Below are positions 47,803-58,001 of a stretch of DNA of 64,000 nucleotides, one piece after another. Below the pieces are notes generated by a model, which worked only from the letters and a program-made list of their open reading frames with translations, made no database searches and was not told the DNA's origin. This DNA is from Leishmania donovani (Eukaryota; Euglenozoa; Kinetoplastea; Trypanosomatida; Trypanosomatidae), in NCBI RefSeq assembly GCF_000227135.1, contig NC_018248.1, forward strand, positions 1 through 64,000, written 5' to 3'. How positions within the stretch are numbered: position 1 is the stretch's first letter; each line of letters opens with the position of its first letter. The position numbers and the translations under genes were made by a program.

Positions 47803-49788
47803 ATGGTCAAGGCAGCGCGATCGCTAATTCTTGTTTTGTGCGGCTGCTCCGTGTCAGGAAGAGGGATGCAGCGATACGTGGGGTGCGCATGGGGGCACCG
47901 AGGCGGCCGATGGGCAACCACCACGCTAGCCATGGCGTCAGCTGCCGCTACTCCATCGTTGCTGGTGTCTTCTAGCATGCTCACTACTTCACGCTACTGC
48001 ACGACGACGAGCGCATCGGCAGAGGTACCAGCGCAAGGCGACGACGGCAACGCGGTTGTCCGTCACCTCAAGCAAGACATGGAAGCACTCGAGACGCTGC
48101 GCTCCATCGCGCCTGTCAGCTCCACGGAGGAAATCCAGGCAATGATCAAGAGCGCAAAGAACGCTCGCGAGGTGCGGATGGTGCTCGAGAGGATCGTCTA
48201 CACGCACCACCTCTGCTTTGACCTGCTCAACGGCCACGGCTACCGTGTTGCGGTGCTGCAGACGCTGACGGCCGTAGCACCGCACGCGAGCTGCATGCAC
48301 GAGTGGTTCGATTGCGTCGCCCGCTTCCGGCGCCTGGGCTTCATGCTCACCCGCACGTACGCGGCGGAGGGTTTCACGACAATACGGCAGTGGCTGTCGC
48401 GCGAGTTCCTTCACCGCGGGCGATCGCCCAGCCTCGTCACGGAGGGCACGACGCACATCAAGGAGCTGATGCAGTGGTGCCTCGAGGACCGACTTGTCTT
48501 TGACCACGTCCTCTACACCCGCATCGTGTTTTTACTGACGATGATCGTCAGCTACTTGGACCGGCAGAACTTGTACCGCGCCTCCTTCCCGGAGGATTTC
48601 GCGAAGCGTGACGGTATTGTGGTAGAGTGGATCGTGACTAACGAGCGGTGCGTCGACTTTGATGAGTGCGTGCTGCAGTGCGACGCCGTGATGGAAGAGT
48701 TGCTGGAGCAGATGCGGCAGGACATTCCGTCCCGCCCTCCGTTCAGCTTCATGTACCGCCTCGCGGACTACTACTTCGCCACCGACAACGTGGAAAAGAT
48801 GATCGCCGTGATGGAGGATGCGGAGAGCTACGGCGTGAGCGTGGCGGAGAGCACGACGGCAAAGCTGATGCAGATGGCATGTGCCTTCAACTCTCCGCAG
48901 GTGCCGGAGCTGCTGCTGCGATGGCGGGTGCTGCCCCCTCAGTGTGTGCTGGCCACGCCGGACGTGAGCCGTCTCCTCTTCTTCTACAGTCGTTCTGGCG
49001 GCGGCCTGCCGTGCCCTCACTGCGGTGAGCCCTACAATCATCGGAACGTCAGCGTGTACTGCTGGCTGCAGACGCCGCCGCATCAGCGGCAGTGTCCGGC
49101 GCTGCGCAAGGCGCGCGTGCAGAAAGGAGAGTTGGAGGAGTCGCGGGAGCTGCCCCAGAATGCGGACTGGTCGGCACAGGCCTTTGGACTCTTCGAGCTC
49201 TCGCGTGCACGTGCCATTGAGTGGACGGCGGTAGAGTGGCGCGGCTTCTTGCTCTGCTGCATCTTCTCTCCGCGCGCCATGGAGGCCAAGGCGCTCATGG
49301 ACCAGCACCTCGACGTGACGGAAATGGATGACTTCTTGCGAGCCGCATGCATTCGCCTGCTGCGCCACCACGCGCCAGCAGAGGCGTGGCCCACCTTAAA
49401 GAAATGGAAGCAGCAACAATGTAACATGTCTCCCATTGCGCTTCAGGAGGCGCTGATGGCCGCCTCGATGGTGGCGGACGCTGCCACGCGGCTGGAACAC
49501 ATGAAGGCGGTGTGGCAGCTGCTTCTGGAGAAGGATAGCTACGTTATGCCCCTCACACGCCGTTTCTATCAGCGACGAATGGAAGAGCTGGCGAAGAGCT
49601 ACGCCGCCGCCGCCGGTGGTGACGGTAAGGAGTCGCAAGACGACTTGGCAACTGAGCGGGAGGAGGCGCAGCTCATGCAGAGGGTCGTGGAGATGCAGCC
49701 GCGCCACGTGTCGCTGCTCGATATGAAGGACAGCGCCGCCGACTTCGTTGTCGGTACACGTCGCAAGAACGTCTATCGGCCGCGTTAA
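47803..49788 (+). CDS. PPR-like mitochondrial protein with zinc-ribbon-like insert
   Basis: A 661-residue, largely helical protein built of pairs of helices, such as PFSFMYRLADYYFATDNVEK with MIAVMEDAESYGVSVAESTT and LMQMACAFNSPQVPELLLRW. This is the spacing of pentatricopeptide-like repeats that bind RNA or form mitoribosome scaffolds. The N-terminus is basic and S/T-rich (MQRYVGCAWGHRGGRWATTT, then ATPSLLVSSSMLTTSRYC), fitting a mitochondrial presequence. An insert at ~404-431 has CPHC, then Cys420 and Cys431, a possible zinc site. The start is ambiguous: 47803 is the first in-frame ATG after the tract ending at 47651-47652. A second AG at 47856-47857 would make the ATG at 47866 the start, with a more typical presequence. 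Likely a lineage-specific mitoribosome or RNA-processing factor; not proven. Confidence 0.75.
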   Translation: MVKAARSLILVLCGCSVSGRGMQRYVGCAWGHRGGRWATTTLAMASAAATPSLLVSSSMLTTSRYCTTTSASAEVPAQGDDGNAVVRHLKQDMEALETLRSIAPVSSTEEIQAMIKSAKNAREVRMVLERIVYTHHLCFDLLNGHGYRVAVLQTLTAVAPHASCMHEWFDCVARFRRLGFMLTRTYAAEGFTTIRQWLSREFLHRGRSPSLVTEGTTHIKELMQWCLEDRLVFDHVLYTRIVFLLTMIVSYLDRQNLYRASFPEDFAKRDGIVVEWIVTNERCVDFDECVLQCDAVMEELLEQMRQDIPSRPPFSFMYRLADYYFATDNVEKMIAVMEDAESYGVSVAESTTAKLMQMACAFNSPQVPELLLRWRVLPPQCVLATPDVSRLLFFYSRSGGGLPCPHCGEPYNHRNVSVYCWLQTPPHQRQCPALRKARVQKGELEESRELPQNADWSAQAFGLFELSRARAIEWTAVEWRGFLLCCIFSPRAMEAKALMDQHLDVTEMDDFLRAACIRLLRHHAPAEAWPTLKKWKQQQCNMSPIALQEALMAASMVADAATRLEHMKAVWQLLLEKDSYVMPLTRRFYQRRMEELAKSYAAAAGGDGKESQDDLATEREEAQLMQRVVEMQPRHVSLLDMKDSAADFVVGTRRKNVYRPR

Positions 49789-50513
49789 GCTAGTGGACCG
49801 TGGCCGTCCCGTTTCTCCACCTCGCTTCCCCATCCTCCTGTCCTGCACCCACCGCTCTTTCCTGCAGACATGTGCGCCAGCGTATCTGCGAATACGTCGG
49901 CTACGAGGGGGGGGGGGGCTGGTGCTGTGTGTACGGGGGTGTATCTGTGCAGGTGCACGTGGGAAGGGGCGCCCGGGCGGTCGCCCACCCACCCGGCCGC
50001 GGTTGATCCTTGCGACCGATGCTCTTGTGGTTGTGCTCACAGAGTGTGATGAGGCGCGTGCGTCTCTCCCACACAGGGACAAGAGAAGACGAAGAAGAAG
50101 ATCGCTGAGCATCTGCGCGATGTACGGCCGAGATGGAGAGTGGGGGAGGGAGAAGTGATAATACGCGGAGGCAGTGGTGGCATTTGCCTCCCCGTCCCCC
50201 TCCCGCCGCCTGGTGTGCCAGAGCGGCCACTTACCATGTGCTGTGTGATCAACCGCCCCCTACCCGCCTTCCGACCATGTCTGACGCCCTCCCCCTTTCA
50301 CATCCTCTCACTCTCGCTGTTTTGGGGTAACTCCCCAGTACACATTCCCCCGACACCAGCAGCGAAGGACGGACGACCGCGTCTCTTGGCTACCGACACG
50401 GACGCCACCGCCCAGCTCCTGCATTGTGGCACTCATAGACACATACATACGCTCGTTTCCCGCGTATCTAGACCAATACTTGCGTCTCCCTCCCCGCCCC
50501 CACCACACGTCAC
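49789..50513 (+). other. Intergenic region
   Basis: Has a 12-base G run (49907-49918) and a pyrimidine tract before AG at 50470-50471, 42 bases from the next ATG. No gene seen. Confidence 0.6.
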
Positions 50514-51575
50514 ATGACCGCCTCGTTGTCGTCCTCCCCGGTGCGGCACCCAAGCGTCGACAACGCCGCCATTCCAGCGGCGAGCCACCACATCCCCCCG
50601 CCTCTTAACGGGTACGCTTTTCTCGAGCACCGCCGTAGTGCCCTTTCACATGACACCTTCATCGCCCGCGATGTGCGCCAGCAGCAACATCCGGAGCAGC
50701 AGGATAACGACCAGGCGAAGGTCATCATTCGCGTCTACGCCCTGGAGTATCTGCGCCGCGATGAGGAATGCAGATTCGCGCTTGAGCGGGAGTGCCTGGC
50801 AGCGCGTCTGGTGGTGCATCCGCATCTGCTGCCACTGGGCTCCCCCTTCGCCTCCAAGACAGATTTGTTTGTTGTCGAGAAGTATTGCGCCGGCGGCGAC
50901 CTCTACGAGCTGATGGTGTCACTCGCCAAGGAGGGCCCCATCGCCTCGGAGACGGGGGCGGCGAAAGGCGAAGCGCCGCCTCGCAGCAGCACCGGCCTGC
51001 CCATCAGCACCGTTAAACGCTTCATGCGAGAGTTGCTCTCCGCCGTGCAGTACCTGCACCGCACCTGTGGACTCGTGCACCGAAACATCAAGCTCGAAAC
51101 CCTCTTCATCGACGAGGAGCAACATCTTCGACTCGGTAGCTTCGGGCTGTGTGCGGTGTTGCCACCACCGAGTGTGGCGACGGGAGACAGAGAAGGGGCG
51201 TTGGATGCGCCGGAGGACAAGGCGTCTTCATCACATGCGCCTCTGCGGCTGTGCTGCGGGTCGAAGCACTACGCCGCGCCGGAGCTGGTGCAGGGTCACC
51301 CCTATCAGGGCGAGGGCGTCGACGCCTGGGCCTGTGGCGTCGTGCTCTTCGCTCTTCTCACCGGCTGCTTTCCGTTCGACAGCGACGACGGCGATGAGGC
51401 CCTCTTCCGACTTCTGTGCGGCGATGTGGAGGCCCACCTGGCGCAGCACCCGGCCATGGCGGCCATCGAAGATCCTCAGGCGTGCGATCTGGTGCGCAAC
51501 TTGCTGCGGCCTAATCCTAACGCCCGCTACACCGTCTCCGAGGCGCTTGAGCACCCGTACCTGTGGGAAGTGTGA
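50514..51575 (+). CDS. Pseudokinase of CAMK/AMPK-like fold
   Basis: A 353-residue kinase-fold protein that has lost all three core catalytic residues. The ATP-binding Lys is replaced in VIIRVYAL (Arg73), the HRD motif is HRN in LVHRNIKLETLF (Asn191), and DFG is SFG in LGSFGLCAVL (Ser209). No glycine-rich loop is visible near residues 33-45. Structural parts are kept: VVEKYCAGGDLYELM (hinge), STVKRFMRELLSAVQYLH (helix E), a CGSKHYAAPELVQG stretch matching GTxxYxAPE, and VDAWACGVVLFALLTGCFPF (helix F). LRPNPNARYTVSEALEHPYL closes the fold. The lobe order and APE/DAWACGV features resemble CAMK-like/AMPK kinases. I infer a scaffold or allosteric regulator rather than an enzyme. Start is the first ATG after AG 50470-50471. 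Confidence 0.85.
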   Translation: MTASLSSSPVRHPSVDNAAIPAASHHIPPPLNGYAFLEHRRSALSHDTFIARDVRQQQHPEQQDNDQAKVIIRVYALEYLRRDEECRFALERECLAARLVVHPHLLPLGSPFASKTDLFVVEKYCAGGDLYELMVSLAKEGPIASETGAAKGEAPPRSSTGLPISTVKRFMRELLSAVQYLHRTCGLVHRNIKLETLFIDEEQHLRLGSFGLCAVLPPPSVATGDREGALDAPEDKASSSHAPLRLCCGSKHYAAPELVQGHPYQGEGVDAWACGVVLFALLTGCFPFDSDDGDEALFRLLCGDVEAHLAQHPAMAAIEDPQACDLVRNLLRPNPNARYTVSEALEHPYLWEV

Positions 51576-52146
51576 GCAGGCGAAATGGAAGGCAAGGGAG
51601 AAGCGTGGTGAAATGACGCCGACAGGGAGGGGGGCTGGCAGGAGCGTTCCGCATCGCTTCCGCAGCACCGCTGCACTCTTCTCCTCCCCACTCCACGTGC
51701 GTACGCCGCACAAGCACATGCACCCATGTGCACACTTCTCTTCGCACCACACGGCACGCCATGCGCCCTATATGGAGAGGGGCGCCACGTGGCCCTCCCC
51801 ATCCTGCTTGACGAGTCTGATCCTCACCTCCACCCTCGTCAGCGGCCCGTGGACGATGGTGCAGCACACGCCGTGGGCGGCTGTCGCGCGCGGCGCATGG
51901 GGAGCTCGATGTGAGGCTGGCATCTCTTGCCATCGCCCCACCCATCCTCTCTCTTCCGACGCACCCTATGAGTCGCCGTCACCTCAACCCTTTCACTCCA
52001 CTCCGCTTCTCTCTGCCTGGCACCTCACCACGCTACGCGCACTCGCTCGCGTCTCAGTGCATTCGTTTGTGGCTGTGTTTCCGCAGGTAGCACCGACGTG
52101 TGCGCCACGGAGGTAGCAACGACACAGCGGTCACACATCCTCCGCC
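51576..52146 (+). other. Intergenic region
   Basis: C/T-rich sequence (51930-52084) ending in AG at 52085-52086. Longer frames here are other-phase continuations of the pseudokinase gene. No gene seen. Confidence 0.6.
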
Positions 52147-54390
52147 ATGCGGTGCTTGCGCCGCTGCTGGGGCCCCTGGCCATCAGCGCCCTCCTCGTGC
52201 TGGCGGCTGTGGTCGCTGGATGCCGTCATGAGCGCGCCACAGGCGTCGGTGGAGGGGCTGCTGGTTCAGGTGCGACAGCAGGCAGCAACGTCGCCAGTCT
52301 GGAGTGTCGACTTCAGTGCGTTGCTCGAGCGCTGCTTCACCGTCGGGTGCCACTCCCCTCAATCGCGGGCGCAACTCATGGGCCGCGTGGCCGCCACCCT
52401 CGCCACCGTATTGAGTGCCAGTGAGGCGCCGTCTGTGACGGCGCTCAGCGTTACACTGCCCACACCAGAGGCGGCCATAACGGTGATGCAGCTATGCCAA
52501 AACACTCCCCTTCTCGCCTCCCTAGAGTCATTGGAACTCGTGGTGGACGTGGCAGCCGTGCGCAGCCGGCAGGAGGGCATGGAAGGCACGGGTGGGCACG
52601 AGGTGGCGTCGCTGCTGCGGGAGCTGGCCGCGCATCAGCGGCGCAGAGCTGGTCAGTCTCACTGGACGTCACTCAGCGTCCGGTCGCGCGACACAAGTGC
52701 GCCCGGCGTCTTCACCGTGGGCTTGCACGCGCAACCACAGCACCACGTCGTGCCGCGGCTGTGGGACGACGTCATGGTAAGTGCCTTGGCGGAGCTCGTG
52801 GCAGCAGCGCCGTGGGCTCGGGTGGCGTTTTGTCATGCTGACCTCACCCCTAGCAGTTACCGGGCTCGTCAACGGCTTTGGGCATCGTTCGACAGCGTTC
52901 ACGCATCGCTCGCCGTACTGGACTTGACTGGAGTGCGGCACGCTCACGAGCTCGTTGCTTCCCGGCAGCTGCGCCACCTAACCCGTCTCTCCTCCCTCGA
53001 TGTCGGCCACACGCAGCTCGAGGAGGACGCCGTGCAATGCTTGTTGAGGGACGTGCAGGATGGCGTCGGTGGGTGGTGGCTGCTGCAGCATCTGGGCTTG
53101 GCGCAGTGCGAGGTGAGCGAGGCCGTCGTAACGCTCCTACACGATCAACACGAGCAGCACGCGAGAAACAAGGTGCCGTTGCTGGAGTCTTTCAGCGTGT
53201 CAGGCGCCCGCCTGTCGTGTCGGGCCGCCTTCGTCATGGCAATGTGTCTGATGCAGTGCACGCGACTGCGACTCCTTCAGACGCGTAACTGCCACCTTCA
53301 ACCCGCCTCTCTCGAGAGCATGGCAGCGGCCCTGCGGCACGCCCCAGGGCTGCAAGCATGGGTTCTGTGCCTCAACAAGTTCGGCGACGAAGGAGTCGCG
53401 GCGCTCACCAAGCACGCGCGGTGCTGGCCCTCACTCACAGATATGGATCTCTCGCGGTGCCGGCTAACCTGTGCAAGCGTCCACACCCTCAGCCGCGCGC
53501 TTCCCCACTGGAGCAAGCTGCAGTCGTTGCGGCTGGTGGGCAACGACTTGCGGTGGCAGTCACCGCAGACACTGTCTTCGGCGTCGTCGAGCAGAGTGGA
53601 AGGCAGCGAGAACGGGAGGGAAACGGCTGGCCTCTTCGCCTACGACCCAGCCTACATGAAGGGCCACGGCAGCAGTGTGAAGGTGCCCACCTCCTACGAG
53701 CTCGAGCGGCGTGATCGGCAGGAGGGCCGCCAGCGCTACAAGGGAACGGAAGAGTTCACCGAGGCGGCGGCGCCGATCGCTCCGCCGCTAGAGGTGCTTG
53801 GCGAAGCGCTTTCCATGTGCTCGCAGCTGCGGGTGCTGGACTTGAGCGACAGCGCCATGGCGGACGCGCAGCTTGTGCAGCTCGTCACCCACTTCACTGG
53901 GGCTGCGCTGGAGGAGTTGCGGCTGGCTGCCAACCCTCTCTTCGCCACTGTGCCAGCGCTTGACGCACTGATCAAGCTGCTGTGGCGCACGCCCAGCCTC
54001 TCCGTGTTGGACCTGTCCTTCACCGGACTCGGCGACCTAGGCGTATCGATGATGTGCGACGGGACTGCTGGAAGAGACGGCGGTGTGCTCAAGTCCATGT
54101 CTAGGTTGCACACGCTGCTACTGTCTGGCTGCGCCGTCGAGTCGCTTGGTTGGGAGTCACTGGCAGCGGCGGTGAGTCAGCTCACGTCGCTACGCCACCT
54201 TGCCCTGCACCACAATCGCGTGTCCAAAGTGGCACTGCTCGAGGAGCTGTTGTGCCAACTCGTCACGGTGTCCTCCCTTCAGTCCGTGAACCTAGCGGGG
54301 TGTGTGGACTCTACCGAGTCGGTGCGCCGCCTGCAAGACGGTGCGGTATGCCGCGCCCTCCGCGACCGCGGAGTGCAAGTGCTCCTCTGA
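52147..54390 (+). CDS. Leucine-rich repeat protein (ribonuclease-inhibitor type)
   Basis: A 747-residue protein made mostly of RI-type LRRs. Units are visible as LTRLSSLDVGHTQLEEDAVQ, LLQHLGLAQCEVSEAVVTLL, LRLLQTRNCHLQPASLESMA, LTDMDLSRCRLTCASVHTLS, LQSLRLVGNDL, LRVLDLSDSAMADAQLVQLV, LSVLDLSFTGLGDLGVSMM and LRHLALHHNRVSKVALLEE. A polar, charged interruption at ~490-545 (YELERRDRQEGRQRYKGTEE) splits the solenoid. No membrane span is apparent beyond the N-terminus, where MRCLRRCWGPWPSAPSSCWR could be an import or targeting sequence. The ATG at 52147 is first after AG 52085-52086; an in-frame ATG at 52228 (MSAPQASVEG) would drop that segment. It probably serves as a binding scaffold; partner unknown. 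Confidence 0.85.
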   Translation: MRCLRRCWGPWPSAPSSCWRLWSLDAVMSAPQASVEGLLVQVRQQAATSPVWSVDFSALLERCFTVGCHSPQSRAQLMGRVAATLATVLSASEAPSVTALSVTLPTPEAAITVMQLCQNTPLLASLESLELVVDVAAVRSRQEGMEGTGGHEVASLLRELAAHQRRRAGQSHWTSLSVRSRDTSAPGVFTVGLHAQPQHHVVPRLWDDVMVSALAELVAAAPWARVAFCHADLTPSSYRARQRLWASFDSVHASLAVLDLTGVRHAHELVASRQLRHLTRLSSLDVGHTQLEEDAVQCLLRDVQDGVGGWWLLQHLGLAQCEVSEAVVTLLHDQHEQHARNKVPLLESFSVSGARLSCRAAFVMAMCLMQCTRLRLLQTRNCHLQPASLESMAAALRHAPGLQAWVLCLNKFGDEGVAALTKHARCWPSLTDMDLSRCRLTCASVHTLSRALPHWSKLQSLRLVGNDLRWQSPQTLSSASSSRVEGSENGRETAGLFAYDPAYMKGHGSSVKVPTSYELERRDRQEGRQRYKGTEEFTEAAAPIAPPLEVLGEALSMCSQLRVLDLSDSAMADAQLVQLVTHFTGAALEELRLAANPLFATVPALDALIKLLWRTPSLSVLDLSFTGLGDLGVSMMCDGTAGRDGGVLKSMSRLHTLLLSGCAVESLGWESLAAAVSQLTSLRHLALHHNRVSKVALLEELLCQLVTVSSLQSVNLAGCVDSTESVRRLQDGAVCRALRDRGVQVLL

Positions 54391-55700
54391 CGCTGCCGAC
54401 GAAAAGGGCGTATGCACCGTGGCGAGGAGCGAGGAGCTGGTGGTGCTTGTGAGAGGAACGCTCTCTGCTGACTCACTCGTGCGTCACGCAAGGCAACGTG
54501 GCGCGCTAAGCACGAGCGTGTGCCTTGGAGGAGACGTAGAAGCGCTCAGAAATACAGCTTTAGACACTGGCACGCTCCCATCGATGGCGGGGGCAACGTG
54601 GCCGAATGAAACGGTCGGCGGAGTGGCAAGCAGCGGTGTGCACACGTATGCTCTGCATGTGAGTGCGCGCGCGTAAGCCCGCCATGCGTGCTTGCGTTCT
54701 TGCGTGCATCGCAGATCTCCTGCCCTCCGCCTTCTCCTCTCTCTTCATTATTCATCAGTATGGTATGCAAACACCCGCCGCTTCCGACACGCGCGCACTC
54801 CGCCTCGTCCTCGCTTTCCCTCTTACGCCATCACCAACACCGCTACATGGTGCTCTGGATACCACGTTCTTGTGCATGGCCACGTGTGCGCACATGCGTG
54901 GGTGGCTGGGCGTGGATAGATGGAGATGGGCTCCTCCGCTTATGAGGCTCCGCTGAGAGAAATCTGTGTGTGTGTGTGTGTGTGTGCAGGCTCCCTCCCC
55001 TCCCCCTCTTCCACTATCAGTCCGTGCGTCCTCTTCTGCTTTGTGGCACCTGTGTGGCACGTCTTTGTGGCGACGATCGTGATAGTCGTTGGCCTGTGCC
55101 TGTGCCGGTGGATCTCCGAGTGGCACACAACTCTGTTCTGTAAGGCGCCTTTATTGAGGCCTCGTGAAGGTGGTAGGTGGGGGGCGCTCTCGAGGCACAC
55201 ACACACACGCACACGCACATGTGGGCGCACCGCTGACGTGTTCCTCTCCCTCTTTTCTTCGCCTCCTCCGCGCGTGTGTACGTGTGCGTGCCTCTCTCTC
55301 ACTGTCGACAGCTACGTAGCACGTAAGAAGAAAGGAGCTGAACAGCAGCTAAAGAACCCCTCAGCTGCGTGAGGATGCATGTGTAGTCCCCGGCCCACTA
55401 GCCACCTTTCCTATGAGGGTGCTTCAGTCCTACCCACAAGGGGGCGTGCAGCCACTATGTCCCCCTCAGCCAACCTCACTCCGCCACCCCGCCAGCCCCG
55501 ACCGCAACTGCATGTGCACCGCAGTCGGTCAACTTGCACCACCATCACCACCAATGCCCTCTCTCCCTCCCCCTCCTTGTCCTCCCCACTTCATCCCCCC
55601 CCCGCTCTGCCGCTGTAGCAGAGGAAAGGAATACCGCACAACAGGAGGTGCGGCAGACCCTCTCCCGCCGCAGTCAACCACACACGCGTCAAGCAGAGTG
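54391..55700 (+). other. 1.3-kb intergenic region
   Basis: Contains TG and CA repeats (54966-54986, 55196-55215), a 9-base C run (55595-55603) and C-rich sequence. Pyrimidine-rich 55655-55670 with AG at 55672-55673 precedes the next start by 27 bases. No gene seen. Confidence 0.6.
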
Positions 55701-58001
55701 ATGCCGCCGAGTGCGCACTGGGGCAAGCGCCCACGCGAGGGCGACAGTGACGAAGCCTTCGTGCGTTTTAGTGAGCTCTCTCCGGCACAGAAGCTGGAGC
55801 GACGGCGCCAGGAGCGCGCGGAGAAGAAGGAGCGGGACCGCACGCTGGCGTACTTCAAGTCTGTTCAACGTGCGCTGGAGGAGCAGGGCAGCGGCGGCGG
55901 TGATGCTGGTGCCCTCGCCTCCATCGTGGACGGCTTCTTCTCGGAACTGCTGAAGCTGCTAAAGGCGGACTCGTCGTTCTACATCCTCCGGAATGGCACG
56001 GCGTGCCGCGTCGTGGAGCTGGCTCTGGCCAACGCGCTGCTGCTGCACGTCAAGTCCCTTCTTTACGTCTTCCTCGGCCACATTTGTGAGCTGCTTATCT
56101 CCCCTGTCGCGAGCTACACGCTGGAAACGCTACTGGCAAGCCTGTCGCAGGGTCTCAGCGCGCTCGCGGCCACGAGCCCGGAAGGCCTGGAGGCTGAGCT
56201 CACCGAGGGCGGCGTCGGCATGCACACCGGCAGTGGTGTCCCGAGCTCTGCCACGCTGCTGAGATCCATGGCAGAGGAAATGTGCGAGAACGCCGAAGAC
56301 CTCATCGTTCACGACATCGGCGGCCGTGCCCTGCGCTCGGTGGTTCTCATGCTTGGTGGACACTCTATCAGGCAGGCGCCGCTGCCTGTCCACCCGGTCG
56401 CTTTCCCATGCATTCTCGGTACACTGGCAGAGGCCGTCATCAAGGCGCTGGAGGAGGGCTACGGCCGCGAGTACCGGACGGCGAGCCCGGCAGAGGCGTG
56501 GATGGCGGCGGTACAGGCGCCGGCGACGAGCCTTGTCGTGCAGAGCCTCTTGCGCGTGAGTGACGAGGGCAGCGTTGTGGACCGTTGCGTACGTCAACGC
56601 ATTGAGCAGCTGTCCTACAAGGGAAGGCCGCTCTTGCACCACTTGCTCGTAGACACACTCGGCTGCCACGTCTTCCAGAGCTACCTGCAGGTGCCGCCGC
56701 CGACCGCGGTCGTGGTCGAGGGCGACGCCGCCGCCGTGCGTGCGAGTGCGTCGACAGAGGAAAGTGACGGCAGCTCCGAGGCGGCGTCGGTACCGGGCGG
56801 GGACACGTCCTGCTGCTGGTCACGTGCAGCTGGAGCGGTCACTGTCGAGGTGAGCAACCTCCTGAAACCCGGCAGCGACCTTGTCGCTCAGACGAGCTAC
56901 GTTCTGCAAGACCTCGTCCTGTACGCGCCGACCGCCACCCACCTCCAGTGGCTTTGGAGGCGCGTGCTGGAGCCGCGGCTAGCGCTCTTGTTCGACGTGC
57001 CAGCGCTGGCGCCGGTGCTCGTGCAGTTGGTGAAGCGATGCGCGTTTGAGAGTTTCACGCTGAAGCCTTTCGCGTCCCCAGGGCTGGCGGCTGCCGGCGA
57101 TGCAGCAGACCCCACGACTGGGGAGGTGAGTCACCACGGCACAGTGCTGCCCGCCGATGTTCTCAAGACGCTGCGCAAGGATGCCGTCCACCATGTGCGC
57201 TACTCGCCCGTGCCCATCACCTTCCAGAAGGCGGTGTGCACGTCGGTGTGCGGTTTGGCGAGGCAGCGGGTCGTGAAGGGGGCGGCACAGTATCTTCTCG
57301 TGGACGGGGCGCTGGGTGACAGAGGATACGAGCTGGCGCGCTTTCTCCTCCATCTACACCCGACGGCATCGACGATGTTGCAGTACTCACTAGACAAGCT
57401 GCAGCGCGACGATCTACTTGCCGTGATGTGCCACCAGAAGGGCAGCCTCTTCATGCAGCAGTACATCAAGGTGGCCGCCCTCGCCGTGCCCAAGTCGACG
57501 GCGGCCTACGCAGAAGGTGATAAAGCGGCTCACGTCAGCGATGCAACGGCTGCTGCTGCTGCTGCGGAGTCGAAGAGGCCGCTGATGCGTCTCTTCCGCC
57601 GCCTGCAGTCGTCCCTCGGCACGCTCATCTACGACAGGTACGCCGCCTTCATGCTGGAGGTCTTGTACGAGGCGGCTTCCATGCCGGTAAAGGAGGCACT
57701 GGTGAAGTCGCTGGTGCCGCTTTATCAGGAGATGCGCACGCAGAGCAGTGGCTCAACTCCTACACCGTCTGCGAGCGCGGAGGCGGCGCCATCAGTCGCT
57801 TCCGCAACAGCAGACAACGAAGGTGGCGAGAATGGCACGCACGCAGACCTGACGCCAACGCAGAGGCGCTTCATCGCATACAAAGTCATGTCGAGGTGCT
57901 GTGTGGAGCAGTACGTGCATCGCAAGGACGACTGGGTCAAGCTGGCGGAGCGGCAATGCCACGCGCAGCGTCTCCTGCGTCGTATGCTGTTGAGCGAGTA
58001 G
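55701..58001 (+). CDS. NOP9-like Pumilio-repeat nucleolar protein
   Basis: A 766-residue RNA-binding protein resembling Nop9, which binds pre-18S rRNA and controls the timing of its final cleavage in the nucleolus (family knowledge). The N-terminus is basic and charged (KRPREGDSDEAF, QKLERRRQERAEKKERDR). Pumilio-type helical repeats follow: FYILRNGTACRVVELALANA, FLGHICELLISPVASYTLET, NAEDLIVHDIGGRALRSVVL, LHHLLVDTLGCHVFQSYLQV, QDLVLYAPTATHLQWLW, KGSLFMQQYIKV and LIYDRYAAFMLEVLYEA. The repeats have the H-x-x-G-x(3)-(L/V) and N/S-G-x-x-(V/L) patterns of the Nop9/PUF superfamily, spread over a U-shaped array with insertions. The start at 55701 (MPPSAHWGKRP) is the first ATG after AG 55672-55673; an upstream frame without ATG is non-coding. 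Confidence 0.75.
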   Translation: MPPSAHWGKRPREGDSDEAFVRFSELSPAQKLERRRQERAEKKERDRTLAYFKSVQRALEEQGSGGGDAGALASIVDGFFSELLKLLKADSSFYILRNGTACRVVELALANALLLHVKSLLYVFLGHICELLISPVASYTLETLLASLSQGLSALAATSPEGLEAELTEGGVGMHTGSGVPSSATLLRSMAEEMCENAEDLIVHDIGGRALRSVVLMLGGHSIRQAPLPVHPVAFPCILGTLAEAVIKALEEGYGREYRTASPAEAWMAAVQAPATSLVVQSLLRVSDEGSVVDRCVRQRIEQLSYKGRPLLHHLLVDTLGCHVFQSYLQVPPPTAVVVEGDAAAVRASASTEESDGSSEAASVPGGDTSCCWSRAAGAVTVEVSNLLKPGSDLVAQTSYVLQDLVLYAPTATHLQWLWRRVLEPRLALLFDVPALAPVLVQLVKRCAFESFTLKPFASPGLAAAGDAADPTTGEVSHHGTVLPADVLKTLRKDAVHHVRYSPVPITFQKAVCTSVCGLARQRVVKGAAQYLLVDGALGDRGYELARFLLHLHPTASTMLQYSLDKLQRDDLLAVMCHQKGSLFMQQYIKVAALAVPKSTAAYAEGDKAAHVSDATAAAAAAESKRPLMRLFRRLQSSLGTLIYDRYAAFMLEVLYEAASMPVKEALVKSLVPLYQEMRTQSSGSTPTPSASAEAAPSVASATADNEGGENGTHADLTPTQRRFIAYKVMSRCCVEQYVHRKDDWVKLAERQCHAQRLLRRMLLSE

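Noticed and set aside
20549..49918. G/C homopolymer runs as strand-specific signals
   Set aside because: Runs of 9-12 G (21141, 22976, 33931, 49907) looked sense-biased at first, but similar C runs occur on the same strand (20549, 34858, 55595), so there is no consistent bias.
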